Positions 28,501 through 33,951 of a DNA stretch of 64,000 nt are shown here, one piece after another. Where the stretch lies: positions 62,001-126,000 of the forward strand of contig NZ_BDBF01000011.1 of NCBI RefSeq assembly GCF_001612845.1, read 5' to 3'. How positions within the stretch are numbered: position 1 is the stretch's first letter; each line of letters starts with the position of its first letter. The position numbers and the translations under genes are program-made. The notes under the pieces are model-generated. The model was not told where the DNA came from. It saw nothing but the letters and a program-made list of their open reading frames with translations, and searched no databases. This DNA comes from Nocardia elegans NBRC 108235. Lineage in GTDB: Bacteria; Actinomycetota; Actinomycetes; Mycobacteriales; Mycobacteriaceae.

Positions 28501-30435
28501 GAGCCGGACGGCCACCGCGATCCGGCGTATCTGTCGCAGGTGATCGAACAGCGCTCGGTCAGCACCGTGCACTTCGTGCCCTCGATGCTGGACGCGTTCC
28601 TGGATCCGGCCGCGAATGCGGCGGTGACGCGCGGTTATCCGTCGCTGCGACGGGTCTTCGCCGCCGGTGAGGCGCTGTCGGGGGAGACCGCGCAGCGATT
28701 CCGCGCCACACTCGGGGACACGGAGCTGGTGAACTGGTACGGCCCGGCCGAGGCCACCGTGGTCACGGCCTGGCCCGCCGGGGACAGCGACGGCGTCGCG
28801 GTCCCGATCGGCACACCGGTCGCCAACACCCGGGTGTACGTGCTGGATCGGCAGCTGCGGCCGGTGCCGCCGGGCTCGCCCGGTGAACTCTACGTGGCCG
28901 GTGTGCAGCTGGCCCGCGGATATCTCGGCGCACCGGCGCTGACCGCCGAACGGTTCGTCGCCCACGAGGACGGGCAGCGGCTCTACCGCACCGGCGATAT
29001 CGTGCGCTGGCGCGAAACCGGCGCCGGTGCGGCACTGGAATACCTGGGCCGCAGCGATTTCCAGATCAAGCTGCGTGGTCAGCGCATCGAGCTCGGGGAG
29101 ATCGAGGCGGTGCTGGCCGGCTTCGCGCCGGTGCGCCACGCCGTGGTGTCGCTGGTGCGCAGCTCGTCGGGTGATCGCCTGGTCGCCTACGTGGTGCCCG
29201 ACGCGGGCACGATCGACGAGGCAGAACTGCTGGCCTACGCGCGGGAATCGTTGCCGGCGTACATGATTCCGGCGGCCGTGGTGGTACTCGACGCGCTCCC
29301 GCTCAACGCCAGCGGCAAACTCGATCGCAAGGCGCTACCGGTGCCGCAGTTCTCCGGACGCCCCTACCGGGCGCCGTCGACATCGCTGGAGGAGGCGATC
29401 GCCGGCGTCTTCGCCGAGGTGCTGGGCGCCGACCGGGTCGGCCTTGACGACGACTTCTTCGATCTGGGCGGCAATTCCCTGGTCGCGACCCGTGCGGTGA
29501 GCCGCTTGCGCGCGCTCACCGGTGTCGAGGTCCGGGTGCAGTGGTTCTTCCTCGGGTCGACCGTCGCCGCACTCGCGCAGCGCATCGTCGCGGCGATGAG
29601 CGACGAGCACGACTACGACCTGGAATCGGATGCGGCTCTGGGTGTGCTGCTGCCGATCCGGGCGCAGGGCGAGGGCGAGACACTGTTCTGCATCCACCCG
29701 ATGTACGGATTGTCCTGGTGCTACGCGGGTCTGACCCGGTACGTCGCGGACCGGCCGATTCTGGGTGTGCAGTCGCCGGCGCTGTCGGAGGACGGCTACC
29801 TGCCGGAATCGTTGCAGGAGATGGCCGATCGCTACGTCGCCGAGATTCGCGCGGTGCAGCCGCACGGTCCGTACCACCTGCTCGGCTGGTCGCTGGGCGG
29901 TGTGCTGGCCCATGCCGTCGCGACCACCCTGCAGGCGGCGGGTGAGCAGGTCGGCTCGGTGAGCATGCTCGACAGCCACGCCGAGATCGACGTCGCCGAT
30001 TTCCGGACCGCGATCCGAGAAGCGCTGGCGGAGATCGGGATCGGCGCCGAGGCCCTGGTCGGCAACGGCGACATCCACGACCTCAGCGAGGAGGCGGTGG
30101 CCGCACTGCACGCCACCATCCCGCCGGATATGGCCGTGCTGACGCCGGACCGGGTACGTCGCATCTACCGCAGCGCGGTGCGGTCGGCGGAGTTGATCGC
30201 CGAACATCGGCCGGACGTATACCGTGGCCGCCTGGACTATTTCAGTGCGGCCGGTCACGAAACGGCGGCGCAGAATTGGCGGCCCTACGTCGAGGGCGAG
30301 ATCGCCGATCATCCGGTCGGCGTCTCGCACGACCAGATGACCTCGCCGCCGGCGCTGGCCGAACTCGGTCCGGTGCTGGCACAGGTACTGGCGCGCGGGG
30401 GCGGTCCTCGCCCGGACGGGTCGTCTCCGGCATGA
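13576..30435 (+). CDS. Nonribosomal peptide synthetase 2: A-T-C-A-T-C-A-T-C-A-T-E-C-A-T-TE
   Basis: A 5619-residue NRPS. Domains by landmark: A1 YTSGSTG 179-185; T1 Ser566; C2 HHIAADG 750-756; A2 FTSGSTG from 1237; T2 Ser1629; C3 HHIAADA from 1828; A3 TSGSTG from 2356; T3 Ser2747; C4 HHIAADG from 2932; A4 YTSGSTG from 3423; T4 Ser3810 in GGDS (the form usual before epimerization domains); E about 3857-4295; C5 HHILIDG from 4444, of the type that follows E domains; A5 HTSGSTG from 4910; T5 Ser5301; TE about 5368-5619 with Ser5439 in GWSLG, Asp5466 and His5585. A1 and A4 share the code D-A-L-F-V-G-G-I-M, hydrophobic in character; A2, A3 and A5 are not assignable by eye. A1 has no C domain before it, so it probably accepts from C3 of NRPS-1. 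The ATG at 13576 has GGAAG seven bases upstream. Confidence 0.94.
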   Translation: MTRPARVRPTRTRRPRVTTLPQLMATAVEADPTGTALVFADATTTLAELSYAELDERSTRLARLLIARGIGPEDLVAVGIPRSVESVVAVWAVAKTGAGFVPVDPNYPADRVAHMVSDSGAKLGLTVSPVREDLPDSVEWLTVDTADFAARLEEFSGDPVTYADRLRPLRAEHPAYVIYTSGSTGKPKGVVVTQAGLSSFCDEQRERYRVGNDSRTLHFASPSFDASVLELLLAIGGAAAMVVASPSVLGGDELANLLRRERVTHAFVTPAALASVDPAGLDDLRVVVAGGEACPPELVRRWAIAIEGGTREFYNGYGPTETTIMTNISAPLVPGETVTIGAPVRNITEYVLDEQLARVPRGAVGELYITGAQLARGYHLRPGLTAARFVANPFDANGSRLYRTGDLVRWTAAGELEYLGRNDFQVKIRGFRIELGEIDAVLAAHDSVDFAVTVGHTLHSGATILVSYVHAADGAKVDTDELSEHAGQSLPAHMVPTTIMVLDAIPLTPVGKLDRAALPEPVLAAREFRAPSGALEEMVAAVFADLLDPPGPVGADDDFFELGGNSLIATQVAGRLGAQISARVPARLLFEAATVAELAQRLEPLKGAGGRLALAPMPRPERIPLSLAQQRMWFLNQFDPESAANNIPFAIRLTGALNVEALQAAVADVVERHETLRTVYPSADGAGHQVILPASQSVPDLAPKPVTEDELPQWLAGYLLAGFDVAAEVPLRIAVAELAPDDHVVAVVVHHIAADGASVAPFMRDLLAAFLARRNRARPSWQPLPVQYADYALWQRALLGDEHDPDSLAAQQIDYWRTTLAGIPDRLDLPADRPRPQIASGRGAEYTFDIAPELHARLEELAQRTGTSLFMVVHAAFAILLARSSGTDDITIGTPVAGRGEAELDALVGMFVNTLVLRTRIDAATTVEQLLAAVKDTDLGAFSHAELPFERLVEVLDPVRSQAHHPLFQAALFFQNMQKPQLRLPGLVAETVEFDGAVAKFDLQLTAVPRSDAGAPAGVSAMFTYALDLFDEPTVATYADRLVRVLEGIVADPAAAVGDIELLDPAERLRILQDWNDTAHRVEPELLLDGYRRTALRNPDAVAVTYEGAQLTYAEFDAQVNQLARLLISRGVGPDALVGLAIRRSLDLVVGMYAIVAAGGAYVPLDPDHPADRIAHILDTAQPVCVVTTVADTVAVPARLPVLRLDTMDLGGFDPSPIRPGELLAPVRPDHPAYVIFTSGSTGRPKGVAVSHAAINNQIEWMLAAYPLGSGDVYLQKTATTFDVSLWGYFMPLRAGAELVVATHDGHRDPLYVAETIAAHGVTVTDFVPSMLTVFAAHIAAGSCPSLQDIFVIGEALPPETADAVHAVCDARIHNLYGPTEAAVSVTYWPVGEDDRPTVPIGLPQWNTRVYVLDGRLRPVPVGVPGELYLAGDQLARGYVRRPDLTADRFVANPFGHGERMYRTGDLVLWRDADETRPARLDYIGRTDFQVKFRGQRIELGEIETALLALPGVSQAVALVMGSALGDQLVAYVVAQPRTTLDPERLRNGVKDSLPAYMVPAVVVVLDAFPLNPSGKLDRKALPEPTFSSREFRAPSTPVEEIVAEVFGSVLGLERVGADDDFFALGGNSLIATQVVARLGAAVGGRVPVRSLFETPTVAGLAATLDSQTHIRRGVELGSIERPEQLPLSLAQQRMWFLNRFDQAETAEEAVHSGSAAYNLPFALRLTGSLDVEALGAALDDVVARHEVLRTVYPETPEGPVQVILPADTRLGLRPERTAAAAIADAVYALAATPFDVTSEVPLRVRLLEISDLAPGSRREYVLAVVVHHIAADASSMGPLVRDVMTAYAARTCGAAPDWAPLRVQYADYALWQRAVLGSESQSDSIAAQQISYWQRELAGLPDVLELPTDRPRPPVATLAGARVDVRIAPEVHAGLVELARAHGATLFMVVHSAFALLLARLSGSDDIAVGSPVAGRGEAELDDLIGMFVNTVVFRTRVERGEPFTELLARQRETDLQAFAHADIPFERLVEVLNPPRSTAHHPLFQVGLSFQNLARTELELPGLSVAGVDADLDVSQFDLHLIVADAYDADGNPDGIGGFLTYATDLFDAATAESIVERLSLLLAGVVAEAATAVGDLDILTSAERAALERAATGASHPVAAATLPELLAATIAARPHAVALTADADEQFGGTPAELTYGELGERVHRLARHLISLGVGPESRVALALRRGVDLVVAMYAVSVAGGAYVPLDPDQPAERVGYILDSADPVCVLTTSDIPNLPGRTAPSAAAAATRDWRGRSQSMPALAGSGRSAAREDVVRLDELDLSGLSARPVTDADRIAPLLPQHTAYVIFTSGSTGRPKGVAVPHGAIVNQLVWKTAEFGLGADDAVLLKTAATFDLSVWEFWSAAVSGGRLVIAAPDGHRDPAYLNDLIRRAGVTTLHVVPSMLDALLTEARTNNAPEATSPLRRVLAIGEALPAALAQRFASAHSEVELYNLYGPTEAAVSITAHRVGAAGELSVPIGAPEWNSSVYVLDSRLHPVPVGVSGELYLAGAQLARGYFGRADLTAERFVADPFGSGTRMYRTGDLVAWTANGELEYRGRTDFQVKVRGFRIELGEIEAALLRLPQLAQAVVVAKSDPRTGDRLVAYLVSADRELDVAQVKSALASALPNYMVPAAFVVLDALPLTVNGKLDRKALPEPEFETTAFRAPSTPVEEIVAGTFAEVLGIDRVGLDDDFFALGGNSLLATQVAARIGAALEVRVPVRALFEAATVGALAARVERTGTERPRLPLVAGPRPDAVPLSYAQQRMWFLNQFDTAATVYNIPVAIRLSGALDVAALRQAVADLVARHEVLRTIYPESESGGAVQQVLAPGAVSIDLEPVQIGEERVAHEVGRQVASGFDVTTEIPFRIRLFQLSASEFVLVFVAHHIAADGWSMGPLTRDLMTAYVARAAGQAPSWAPLPIQYADYALWQRAALGAEDDPESLVSAQLSYWTQELADLPDELRLPADRPRPAVQSFAGAKVDFAVDSQVHAGLTALAQRHNSTVFMVVHTALAVFLARMSGTEDIAIGAPIAGRGEAELDDLIGMFVNTLVLRSRVTPGRSFAELLADNRETDLRAFAHADVPFERLVEALDPERSTARHPLFQVALSFENLAGTSFELPGLSFTALDPAADTAKFDLLLTLREQRTGSGGEAGIFGEFTYATDLFDRDTVVDFGRRLGRILAAVARDADIAVGDLDILVGSEAEDLAARTGLPAVAPATLPDLMAAAVAANPDGPAVVVGGRAFTYAQLDLASTKLARRLIELGAGPDKHVAVAIPRSLEGVVALWSVAKSGAAFVPIDPTYPYDRIAHMVADCRADLGVTVRAEVADLPDTAGGWIVLDDPNFAYEVDSLSGAPVSDAERLAPLRPDNTAYLIYTSGSTGLPKGVVVTHAGLANFSAEQRERYRLDRDSRALAFASPSFDASMLELLLAIGACGALVIVPPRTFGGEELAEVIRGQRVTHAFLTPSVLASLDSDALASMQVIVAGGEAVPADLVAKWGGAPDGSGRRFHNGYGPTETTIMTNISDPLSPGDVVTIGGPIRGMRALILDSRLRLVPEGVAGELYLGGIQLARGYHDRPGLTAARFVADPYGPPGQRLYRTGDVVRWRRGEPVVEYVGRNDFQVKIRGLRIELGEIDSALIDQPGVDFAVTVGHRTATGTTILVSYVRSTAGLPLDTETLTAELAARLPEYMVPTAIVVLDEIPLTPVGKLDRKALPEPVLEAKRYRAPQTATEQVVAEVIGEVLGVDRVGVDDDFFALGGDSIVSIQVVSRARARGVHFTPRDVFTARTVEALARAATVEAPAAAEQSGPMPLPPAAIRALELDPSGRELRAIALDIPADCDPERIRAAVTGVLDRHAVLSARLDVEAGALVIPETPVPAILRQFVPGPDAVDLAVRSLAQELDPADGRTIAFALIAPPDPGESAGAATSLVVAANGLVVDDTSWRIVVDELSESWAGGHSAPAAVDAGPLGVGRALAASAVAAETVAQLDWWQSHLADAPADAPVEGIDLAARGRVSLVITAEGAAAVDAVAHAYHATIEDVLLTAFALAQERGARADAGDLIGTVVRLAADGRAVAGAESAGTVGGFTSTYPLLVGLTDIDVEQALLGNRAAGDAIAQIKELRRGVPDSGVGYGLLRYLNADTAPALAAAPQGRTAFRYRDLRPARPYPHLPAADLLLDITVDATEDGLLARFDYAAAVFTVDQVKEFAGLWVRALGGLAEHGTHADAGGFTVSDFELVRLETADIAKLSQDYPNLADVWPVTPLQSGMLFHALLADTSTDVYITQFTLDLGGAVDERRLRAAAQAVLDRHDNLRVAFAADAAGNPVQVVLDHVDVPWRSIDLTDLAPEAAEAEAVRMCELDYGRRFAMDRAPLLRFTLFRLGADAYRLLVTSHHILIDGWSTPLLMQDLLTLYAVGARSRQLPPAGSYGDYLRWLTAQDPAAARAQWQRALDGITEPTPLAPVDPSREISAGVGEIGFELSVADTTELTRLAARLGVTVNTVVQAAWGLLIGRSIDRDDVVFGATVSGRPPALPGVETMVGLFLNAIPVRVRLGATDTLAGLLSQLQAEQAALLDFHYLGLSDIQQAVGVEGLFDSLVVFESFPVDRDGLDRVGSIDGMHVTGIGAVNGTHYPVTVIVVLDNQLRISLKYLRDVFDEAAAQALSQRLAALIGRFTDTPQARVADVDALLDGERAALETRNATDVPQLRDQATLLSLFDEQVARTPQAPALHFGDVTLSYRELDLRSRALAAELLGRGVEPNSLVAVAMRRSIDLVVGIYAVLRTGAGYVPVDPDHPAERNEFVLANARPVCVLTTGRDGFATDSGVPVVDISGLDGEPESVAALRFPYVHPDAVAYVIHTSGSTGRPKGVVITHRQMTNQFRWAQRTYPHDTGDVVLHKTPITFDISTWELFWPLQTGAAIVIAEPDGHRDPAYLSQVIEQRSVSTVHFVPSMLDAFLDPAANAAVTRGYPSLRRVFAAGEALSGETAQRFRATLGDTELVNWYGPAEATVVTAWPAGDSDGVAVPIGTPVANTRVYVLDRQLRPVPPGSPGELYVAGVQLARGYLGAPALTAERFVAHEDGQRLYRTGDIVRWRETGAGAALEYLGRSDFQIKLRGQRIELGEIEAVLAGFAPVRHAVVSLVRSSSGDRLVAYVVPDAGTIDEAELLAYARESLPAYMIPAAVVVLDALPLNASGKLDRKALPVPQFSGRPYRAPSTSLEEAIAGVFAEVLGADRVGLDDDFFDLGGNSLVATRAVSRLRALTGVEVRVQWFFLGSTVAALAQRIVAAMSDEHDYDLESDAALGVLLPIRAQGEGETLFCIHPMYGLSWCYAGLTRYVADRPILGVQSPALSEDGYLPESLQEMADRYVAEIRAVQPHGPYHLLGWSLGGVLAHAVATTLQAAGEQVGSVSMLDSHAEIDVADFRTAIREALAEIGIGAEALVGNGDIHDLSEEAVAALHATIPPDMAVLTPDRVRRIYRSAVRSAELIAEHRPDVYRGRLDYFSAAGHETAAQNWRPYVEGEIADHPVGVSHDQMTSPPALAELGPVLAQVLARGGGPRPDGSSPA
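25141..26460 (+). other. Epimerization domain of NRPS-2 with altered catalytic motif
   Basis: The domain follows a GGDS carrier domain and keeps E-type landmarks: VDDTSWR near residue 3993, GTVGGFTSTYPLL near 4135 and PDSGVGYGLLRYL near 4185. The HHxxxDG core motif reads NGLVVDD (residues 3984-3990), so both histidines are missing. In characterised E domains the second His of this motif acts in alpha-proton exchange. The domain is therefore either inactive or works by a different mechanism. Confidence 0.75.
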
Positions 30436-30586
30436 TGGGGCGGCGCATACGTAACGGACCGGTCTGGTCAGACGACTAGATAGGCCGTAGGGTCGGGCGA
30501 GTTCTCGACCGTCCGGGGTGGCGCCTCGCCGGGCGCCCCACGGAAGAGCTGAAACCGAATTCGAGCAGATAGCGAAGGTGTGAACA

Positions 30587-31660
30587 TTGATTCGTCGACA
30601 CTTCCGGCGTAGTGGCCTGAGAGCTGCTGCCGTGCTCGCGGCCACCGGGGTCCTCACAGGCGTCGTGGCCGGAGTCGGCGCAACGTCCGCCTCGGCGGAT
30701 GATCCGGTCATCGCCTCGAAGTCCCTGTTGGCCGACCCGCAGTCGCCCGACGGATCGCGTATCGAGAAGGCCACCTACAAGGACGACCGCAGCATCCGGC
30801 TGTACGTCCACTCGGCGGCGATGAACCGCACCTTCCCGGTCGATGTGCAGCGCCCCGCCGACGCGTCGGTGCCGCGCCCGACCCTGTATCTGCTCAACGG
30901 CGCGGGCGGCGGCGAGGACGACGCGTCGTGGCAGAAGAAGACCGACATCGTCAACGGCTTCCTGTCCGACAAGAACGTCAACGTCGTGCAGCCCATCGGC
31001 GGTAAGTGGAGCTACTACACCGACTGGCTGAAGGACGACCCGAACCTGGGCCGCAACAAGTGGAAGACCTTCTTCACCGAGGAGCTGCCTCCGCTGATCG
31101 ACGGCGCGCTGGGCACCAACGGCGTCAATGCCATTGCGGGCCTGTCGACTTCGGGCACCTCGGTGCTGAACCTGGCGATCGGCAAGCCGGGTCTGTACAA
31201 GTCGGTGGCCGCCTACTCCGGCTGCGCGGAGAGCAGCACCGAGGTCGGCCGCGAAGCGGTGAAGCTCACCGTCAACACCTGGGGTGGCGGCGACGTGCGC
31301 AACATGTACGGCGACGACGACAACCCGGCCTGGCAGGACAACGACCCGCTGCTGCACGCCGATCAGCTGCGCGGCGCGAACCTGTACATCTCCTCGGGTA
31401 ACGGCCTGCCCGGCCAGTGGGACACCCTCAACGGCCCCTACGCCCTGCCCGGCGCCTACGGTCTGGGCAACCAGCTCGTCATCGGCGGCGTGATCGAGGC
31501 CGCGACCAACTACTGCAGCCACAACCTGCAGACGAAGCTGGACTCGCTGAACATTCCGGCGACCTACAACTTCCGTAACTCCGGCACCCATTCGTGGGGC
31601 TACTGGCACGACGACTTCCTCGACTCGTGGCCCGTGCTGGCCCGCGGTCTGGGCATCTGA
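30587..31660 (+). CDS. Secreted mycolyltransferase / antigen-85-family esterase
   Basis: A 357-residue secreted alpha/beta-hydrolase of the esterase D/antigen 85 family. The signal peptide (basic RRHFRRSGLR, hydrophobic core, cleavage near ATSASA-DD at about residue 38) is clear. The nucleophile is Ser187 in GLSTSG, as in the GLSMSG of antigen 85, and the C-terminal GTHSWGYWHDDF supplies the catalytic His and the WGYW signature. These enzymes transfer mycolates to trehalose or arabinogalactan outside the membrane. The start is TTG with AAGGTG upstream. It lies 151 bp downstream of NRPS-2 and is closed by a strong terminator. A paralogue lies at 43574. Co-transcription with the NRPS is possible but not shown. 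Confidence 0.9.
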   Translation: MIRRHFRRSGLRAAAVLAATGVLTGVVAGVGATSASADDPVIASKSLLADPQSPDGSRIEKATYKDDRSIRLYVHSAAMNRTFPVDVQRPADASVPRPTLYLLNGAGGGEDDASWQKKTDIVNGFLSDKNVNVVQPIGGKWSYYTDWLKDDPNLGRNKWKTFFTEELPPLIDGALGTNGVNAIAGLSTSGTSVLNLAIGKPGLYKSVAAYSGCAESSTEVGREAVKLTVNTWGGGDVRNMYGDDDNPAWQDNDPLLHADQLRGANLYISSGNGLPGQWDTLNGPYALPGAYGLGNQLVIGGVIEAATNYCSHNLQTKLDSLNIPATYNFRNSGTHSWGYWHDDFLDSWPVLARGLGI

Positions 31661-31679
31661 CCGGCCTGAACGAACCACC

Positions 31680-31717
31680 GAATCCGCCTCGATCGCCGTC
31701 GCGATCGGGGCGGATTC
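31680..31717 (+). terminator. Strong intrinsic terminator after the mycolyltransferase gene
   Basis: A 17-bp stem with one G-T wobble (31680-31696 with 31701-31717) and a 4-nt loop is followed by GCCATTTT. This is one of the two strongest hairpins in the window and separates the NRPS/mycolyltransferase stretch from the metal transporter gene. Confidence 0.85.
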
Positions 31718-31760
31718 GCCATTTTCCGGGGGCTGGCTCACTAAAAAGTTCGGTTGGCCG

Positions 31761-31774
31761 TAAACTATTTTTCA
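31761..31774 (+). promoter_or_regulatory. Leaderless promoter of the MntH-type gene, with AT-rich dyad
   Basis: TAAACT at 31761-31766 places the transcription start at or next to the ATG at 31774, and no Shine-Dalgarno sequence precedes that ATG, so the mRNA is probably leaderless. The surrounding AAAAAGTT (31743-31750) and AACTATTTTT (31763-31772) form an imperfect dyad that could bind a metal-responsive repressor such as MntR. This is suggested by position only. Confidence 0.45.
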
Positions 31775-33021
31775 TGAATGCGATCACCGTCGAGGCCGGG
31801 CCCACACGCCGGAATCGGCTGCGTTCGCTCGTGGTGCTGCTGGGCCCGGCTTTCGTGGCGGCGATCGCCTATGTCGATCCCGGGAATGTGGCCTCCAATA
31901 TCAGCGCCGGCGCGCAGTACGGCTACCTGCTGGTGTGGGTGGTCGTCATGGCGAATGTGATGGCCGCGCTGGTGCAGTACCTGTCGGCGAAACTGGGGGT
32001 GGTGACCGGCCGCTCGCTACCGCAGATCGTGCGCGAACGAGCCGGGCGCCCGGTCCGGCTGGCCTATTGGGGTCAGGCCGAATTGACCGCGATGGCAACC
32101 GATCTCGCCGAGGTCGTCGGTGGCGCGATCGCCTTGAACCTGCTGTTCGGCCTGCCGCTGCTGCTCGGCGGCGTGATCACCGGCGGGGTGTCGATGGCCC
32201 TGCTGGCCGTGCAGAACCGCCGCGGACAACAACCGTTCGAGCGCGTGATCATCGGCCTGCTGGCGGTGATCGCGATCGGGTTCCTGGCCGGTGTGGTGAT
32301 CTCGCCGCCCTCGCCCTCCGGGGTGGCCGGCGGGCTGGTGCCGCGTTTCGACGGGGCGCAGAGCGTCCTGCTCGCCGCCGCCATGATCGGCGCCACGGTC
32401 ATGCCGCACGCCATCTATCTGCACTCCGGCCTGACCCGCGACCGGCACGGCCGCACCGAGCCGGGCCCGCGCCGCAGTCGCCTGTTGCGCGCGACCCGGA
32501 TGGATGTCGGCCTGGCCATGATCATCGCCGGCGCGGTCAATCTCGCGATGCTGCTGATGGCCGCCGCCACGCTCGGCGGCCGCGATGTCGACTCGATCGA
32601 ATCCGCCCACGCCGCAGTCCGGGAGGTTCTCGGCCCCTGGGCCGCGCTGCTGCTGGCCGTGGCCCTGCTGGCCTCCGGGCTGGCCTCCACCTCGGTGGGC
32701 GCCTACGCCGGCGCGATGATCATGGACGGGCTGCTGCGCCGCAAGGTGCCGCTGCTGCTGCGCCGCGTGGTCACCCTGATTCCCGCTCTGCTCATCCTCG
32801 CCGCCGGCGTCGACCCGACCCGCGCGCTGATCGTCTCGCAGGTGGTGTTGTCCTTCGGCATCCCGTTCGCGCTGATCCCGCTGGTGCGGTTCACCGGTGA
32901 TCGCAGCCTGATGGGCGCGGACGCCAATCAACGGGCGACCACCGCGGCCGCGTGGCTGATCGCCGCCGTAATCAGCGCGCTGAACCTGCTGCTGATCTAT
33001 CTGACCGTGGCCGGTCGCTAG
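31774..33021 (+). CDS. mntH: Nramp-family divalent metal transporter (MntH-like)
   Basis: This 415-residue polytopic membrane protein belongs to the Nramp/MntH family, proton-coupled importers of Mn(II) and Fe(II). The metal-site motif DPGN is present (Asp35, Asn38) in the first helix, and the sixth-helix motif MPHAIYLHS, with its metal-binding Met, follows near residue 210. About 10-11 hydrophobic segments are visible. The open frame extends upstream through the terminator, but the ATG at 31774 is preferred because the protein then starts just before the DPGN helix and a -10 box fits a leaderless start. It overlaps the convergent deacetylase-like gene by 50 bp at the 3' ends. The gene name is given on family grounds. 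Confidence 0.9.
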   Translation: MNAITVEAGPTRRNRLRSLVVLLGPAFVAAIAYVDPGNVASNISAGAQYGYLLVWVVVMANVMAALVQYLSAKLGVVTGRSLPQIVRERAGRPVRLAYWGQAELTAMATDLAEVVGGAIALNLLFGLPLLLGGVITGGVSMALLAVQNRRGQQPFERVIIGLLAVIAIGFLAGVVISPPSPSGVAGGLVPRFDGAQSVLLAAAMIGATVMPHAIYLHSGLTRDRHGRTEPGPRRSRLLRATRMDVGLAMIIAGAVNLAMLLMAAATLGGRDVDSIESAHAAVREVLGPWAALLLAVALLASGLASTSVGAYAGAMIMDGLLRRKVPLLLRRVVTLIPALLILAAGVDPTRALIVSQVVLSFGIPFALIPLVRFTGDRSLMGADANQRATTAAAWLIAAVISALNLLLIYLTVAGR

Positions 33022-33886
33022 CTGACGTCGTCCGTCGATAGTGCGCGGCGATCTCGTCGCTGGTGGTCACCCACACGCCCGGATGGTTCACCACGTACTC
33101 GAGCGCCTCGTCCAGATAGCGGTGCCGGAACGCCTGACCGGTGACGAACGGGTGCAGGGCCAGCGCCAGCACCCGGCCGCTGTCGGCGGAGTCGGCGTAG
33201 AGCTGGTCGAGTTGGTCGCGGACCATGCGGACGAAATCGGGTCCGGTGAGCCCCTTGCTGACGAAGATGCCGATGTCGTTCAGTTCCACCGAATACGGAA
33301 CGCTCAGCATCCCCGGCACATTCAGCCGATAGGGCTGATCGTCGTTGGTCCAGTCGAGGACGTATTCCAGCCCCAATTCGGCCAGGAGCCCGGGCGTGTG
33401 GAAGGTTTCGGTGAGTCCGGGACCCATCCAGCCCCGCGGCCGGCGGCCGGTGGTCTTCTCGATGGTCGAGACGATGTCGGTCAGAACGCGGCGCTCCTCC
33501 TCGAGCGACAGTCCGGTGTGCAGGTGGCTGTTGCTGCTGCCGTGCGCGAGCCAATCCCAGCCGCGTTCCTTCCCGGCCGCGATGATCTGCGGATACCGTT
33601 CGCCCACATCGGAATTCAGCAGTGCGCTGGCGCGAATCCCGTATTTGTCGAGCAGCTGGATCTGGCGCCAGATGCCCACCCGCGGGCCGTAGTCGCGCCA
33701 GCCGTAGTTCAGCGCGTCCGGCGTCAGTGCGGTGGTGCCCTCGTAGGTCGCGGTACCCGGCAGGTCGACGTAGAAATGTTCGATATTGAGGCCGACGTAG
33801 AACGCGACTCGCTTACCATCGGGCCAGTGGATCGGCTCGCGCTCGGTGATCGGGGAGTAGTCGTACAGTGTGATGTCCGTGCTCAT
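32972..33886 (-). CDS. Polysaccharide deacetylase-fold (NodB/PuuE-like) protein
   Basis: About 304 residues of the carbohydrate esterase 4/NodB-like superfamily, in the branch that includes PuuE-type allantoinases. The supporting stretches are GPRVGIWRQIQLLDKYGIRASALLNSD, WDWLAHGSSNSHLH, GWMGPGLTETFHTPGLLAELG and the C-terminal HPFVTGQAFRHRYLDEALEYV. There is no signal peptide, so a cytoplasmic amide or ureide hydrolase is more likely than a wall deacetylase, but the substrate is unknown. The ATG at 33886 is preferred because upstream ATGs lie within the palindrome shared with the divergent MerR gene. It overlaps the convergent metal transporter gene by 50 bp. Confidence 0.78.
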   Translation of the reverse strand: MSTDITLYDYSPITEREPIHWPDGKRVAFYVGLNIEHFYVDLPGTATYEGTTALTPDALNYGWRDYGPRVGIWRQIQLLDKYGIRASALLNSDVGERYPQIIAAGKERGWDWLAHGSSNSHLHTGLSLEEERRVLTDIVSTIEKTTGRRPRGWMGPGLTETFHTPGLLAELGLEYVLDWTNDDQPYRLNVPGMLSVPYSVELNDIGIFVSKGLTGPDFVRMVRDQLDQLYADSADSGRVLALALHPFVTGQAFRHRYLDEALEYVVNHPGVWVTTSDEIAAHYRRTTSASDRPRSDRSAAGSAR

Positions 33887-33899
33887 GCCGGTATCGTCG

Positions 33900-33923
33900 G
33901 ACCTTGACATAGATGTGAAGGTC
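33900..33923. promoter_or_regulatory. MerR-type operator palindrome between divergent genes
   Basis: The dyad GACCTT-n-ACAT-nn-ATGT-n-AAGGTC lies between the MerR regulator gene and the deacetylase-like gene. Arms of this shape inside a promoter are the usual target of MerR proteins. TTGAC elements are present on both strands (33904-33909 plus, 33920-33925 minus). Confidence 0.65.
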
Positions 33924-33951
33924 AACCGAAAGTCGTTGTGAGGTAGAGCAT

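Noticed and set aside
30520-30545. A GGCGCC-TCGCCG-GGCGCC hairpin as a terminator between NRPS-2 and the mycolyltransferase
   Set aside because: The stem is only 6 bp, has no T tract and lies close to the next start. It may be chance in this GC-rich DNA, so it was not listed as a feature.
33041-33907. A 288-codon plus-strand frame opposite the deacetylase-like gene
   Set aside because: It is the antisense shadow of a gene with clear family motifs and lacks a ribosome-binding site.
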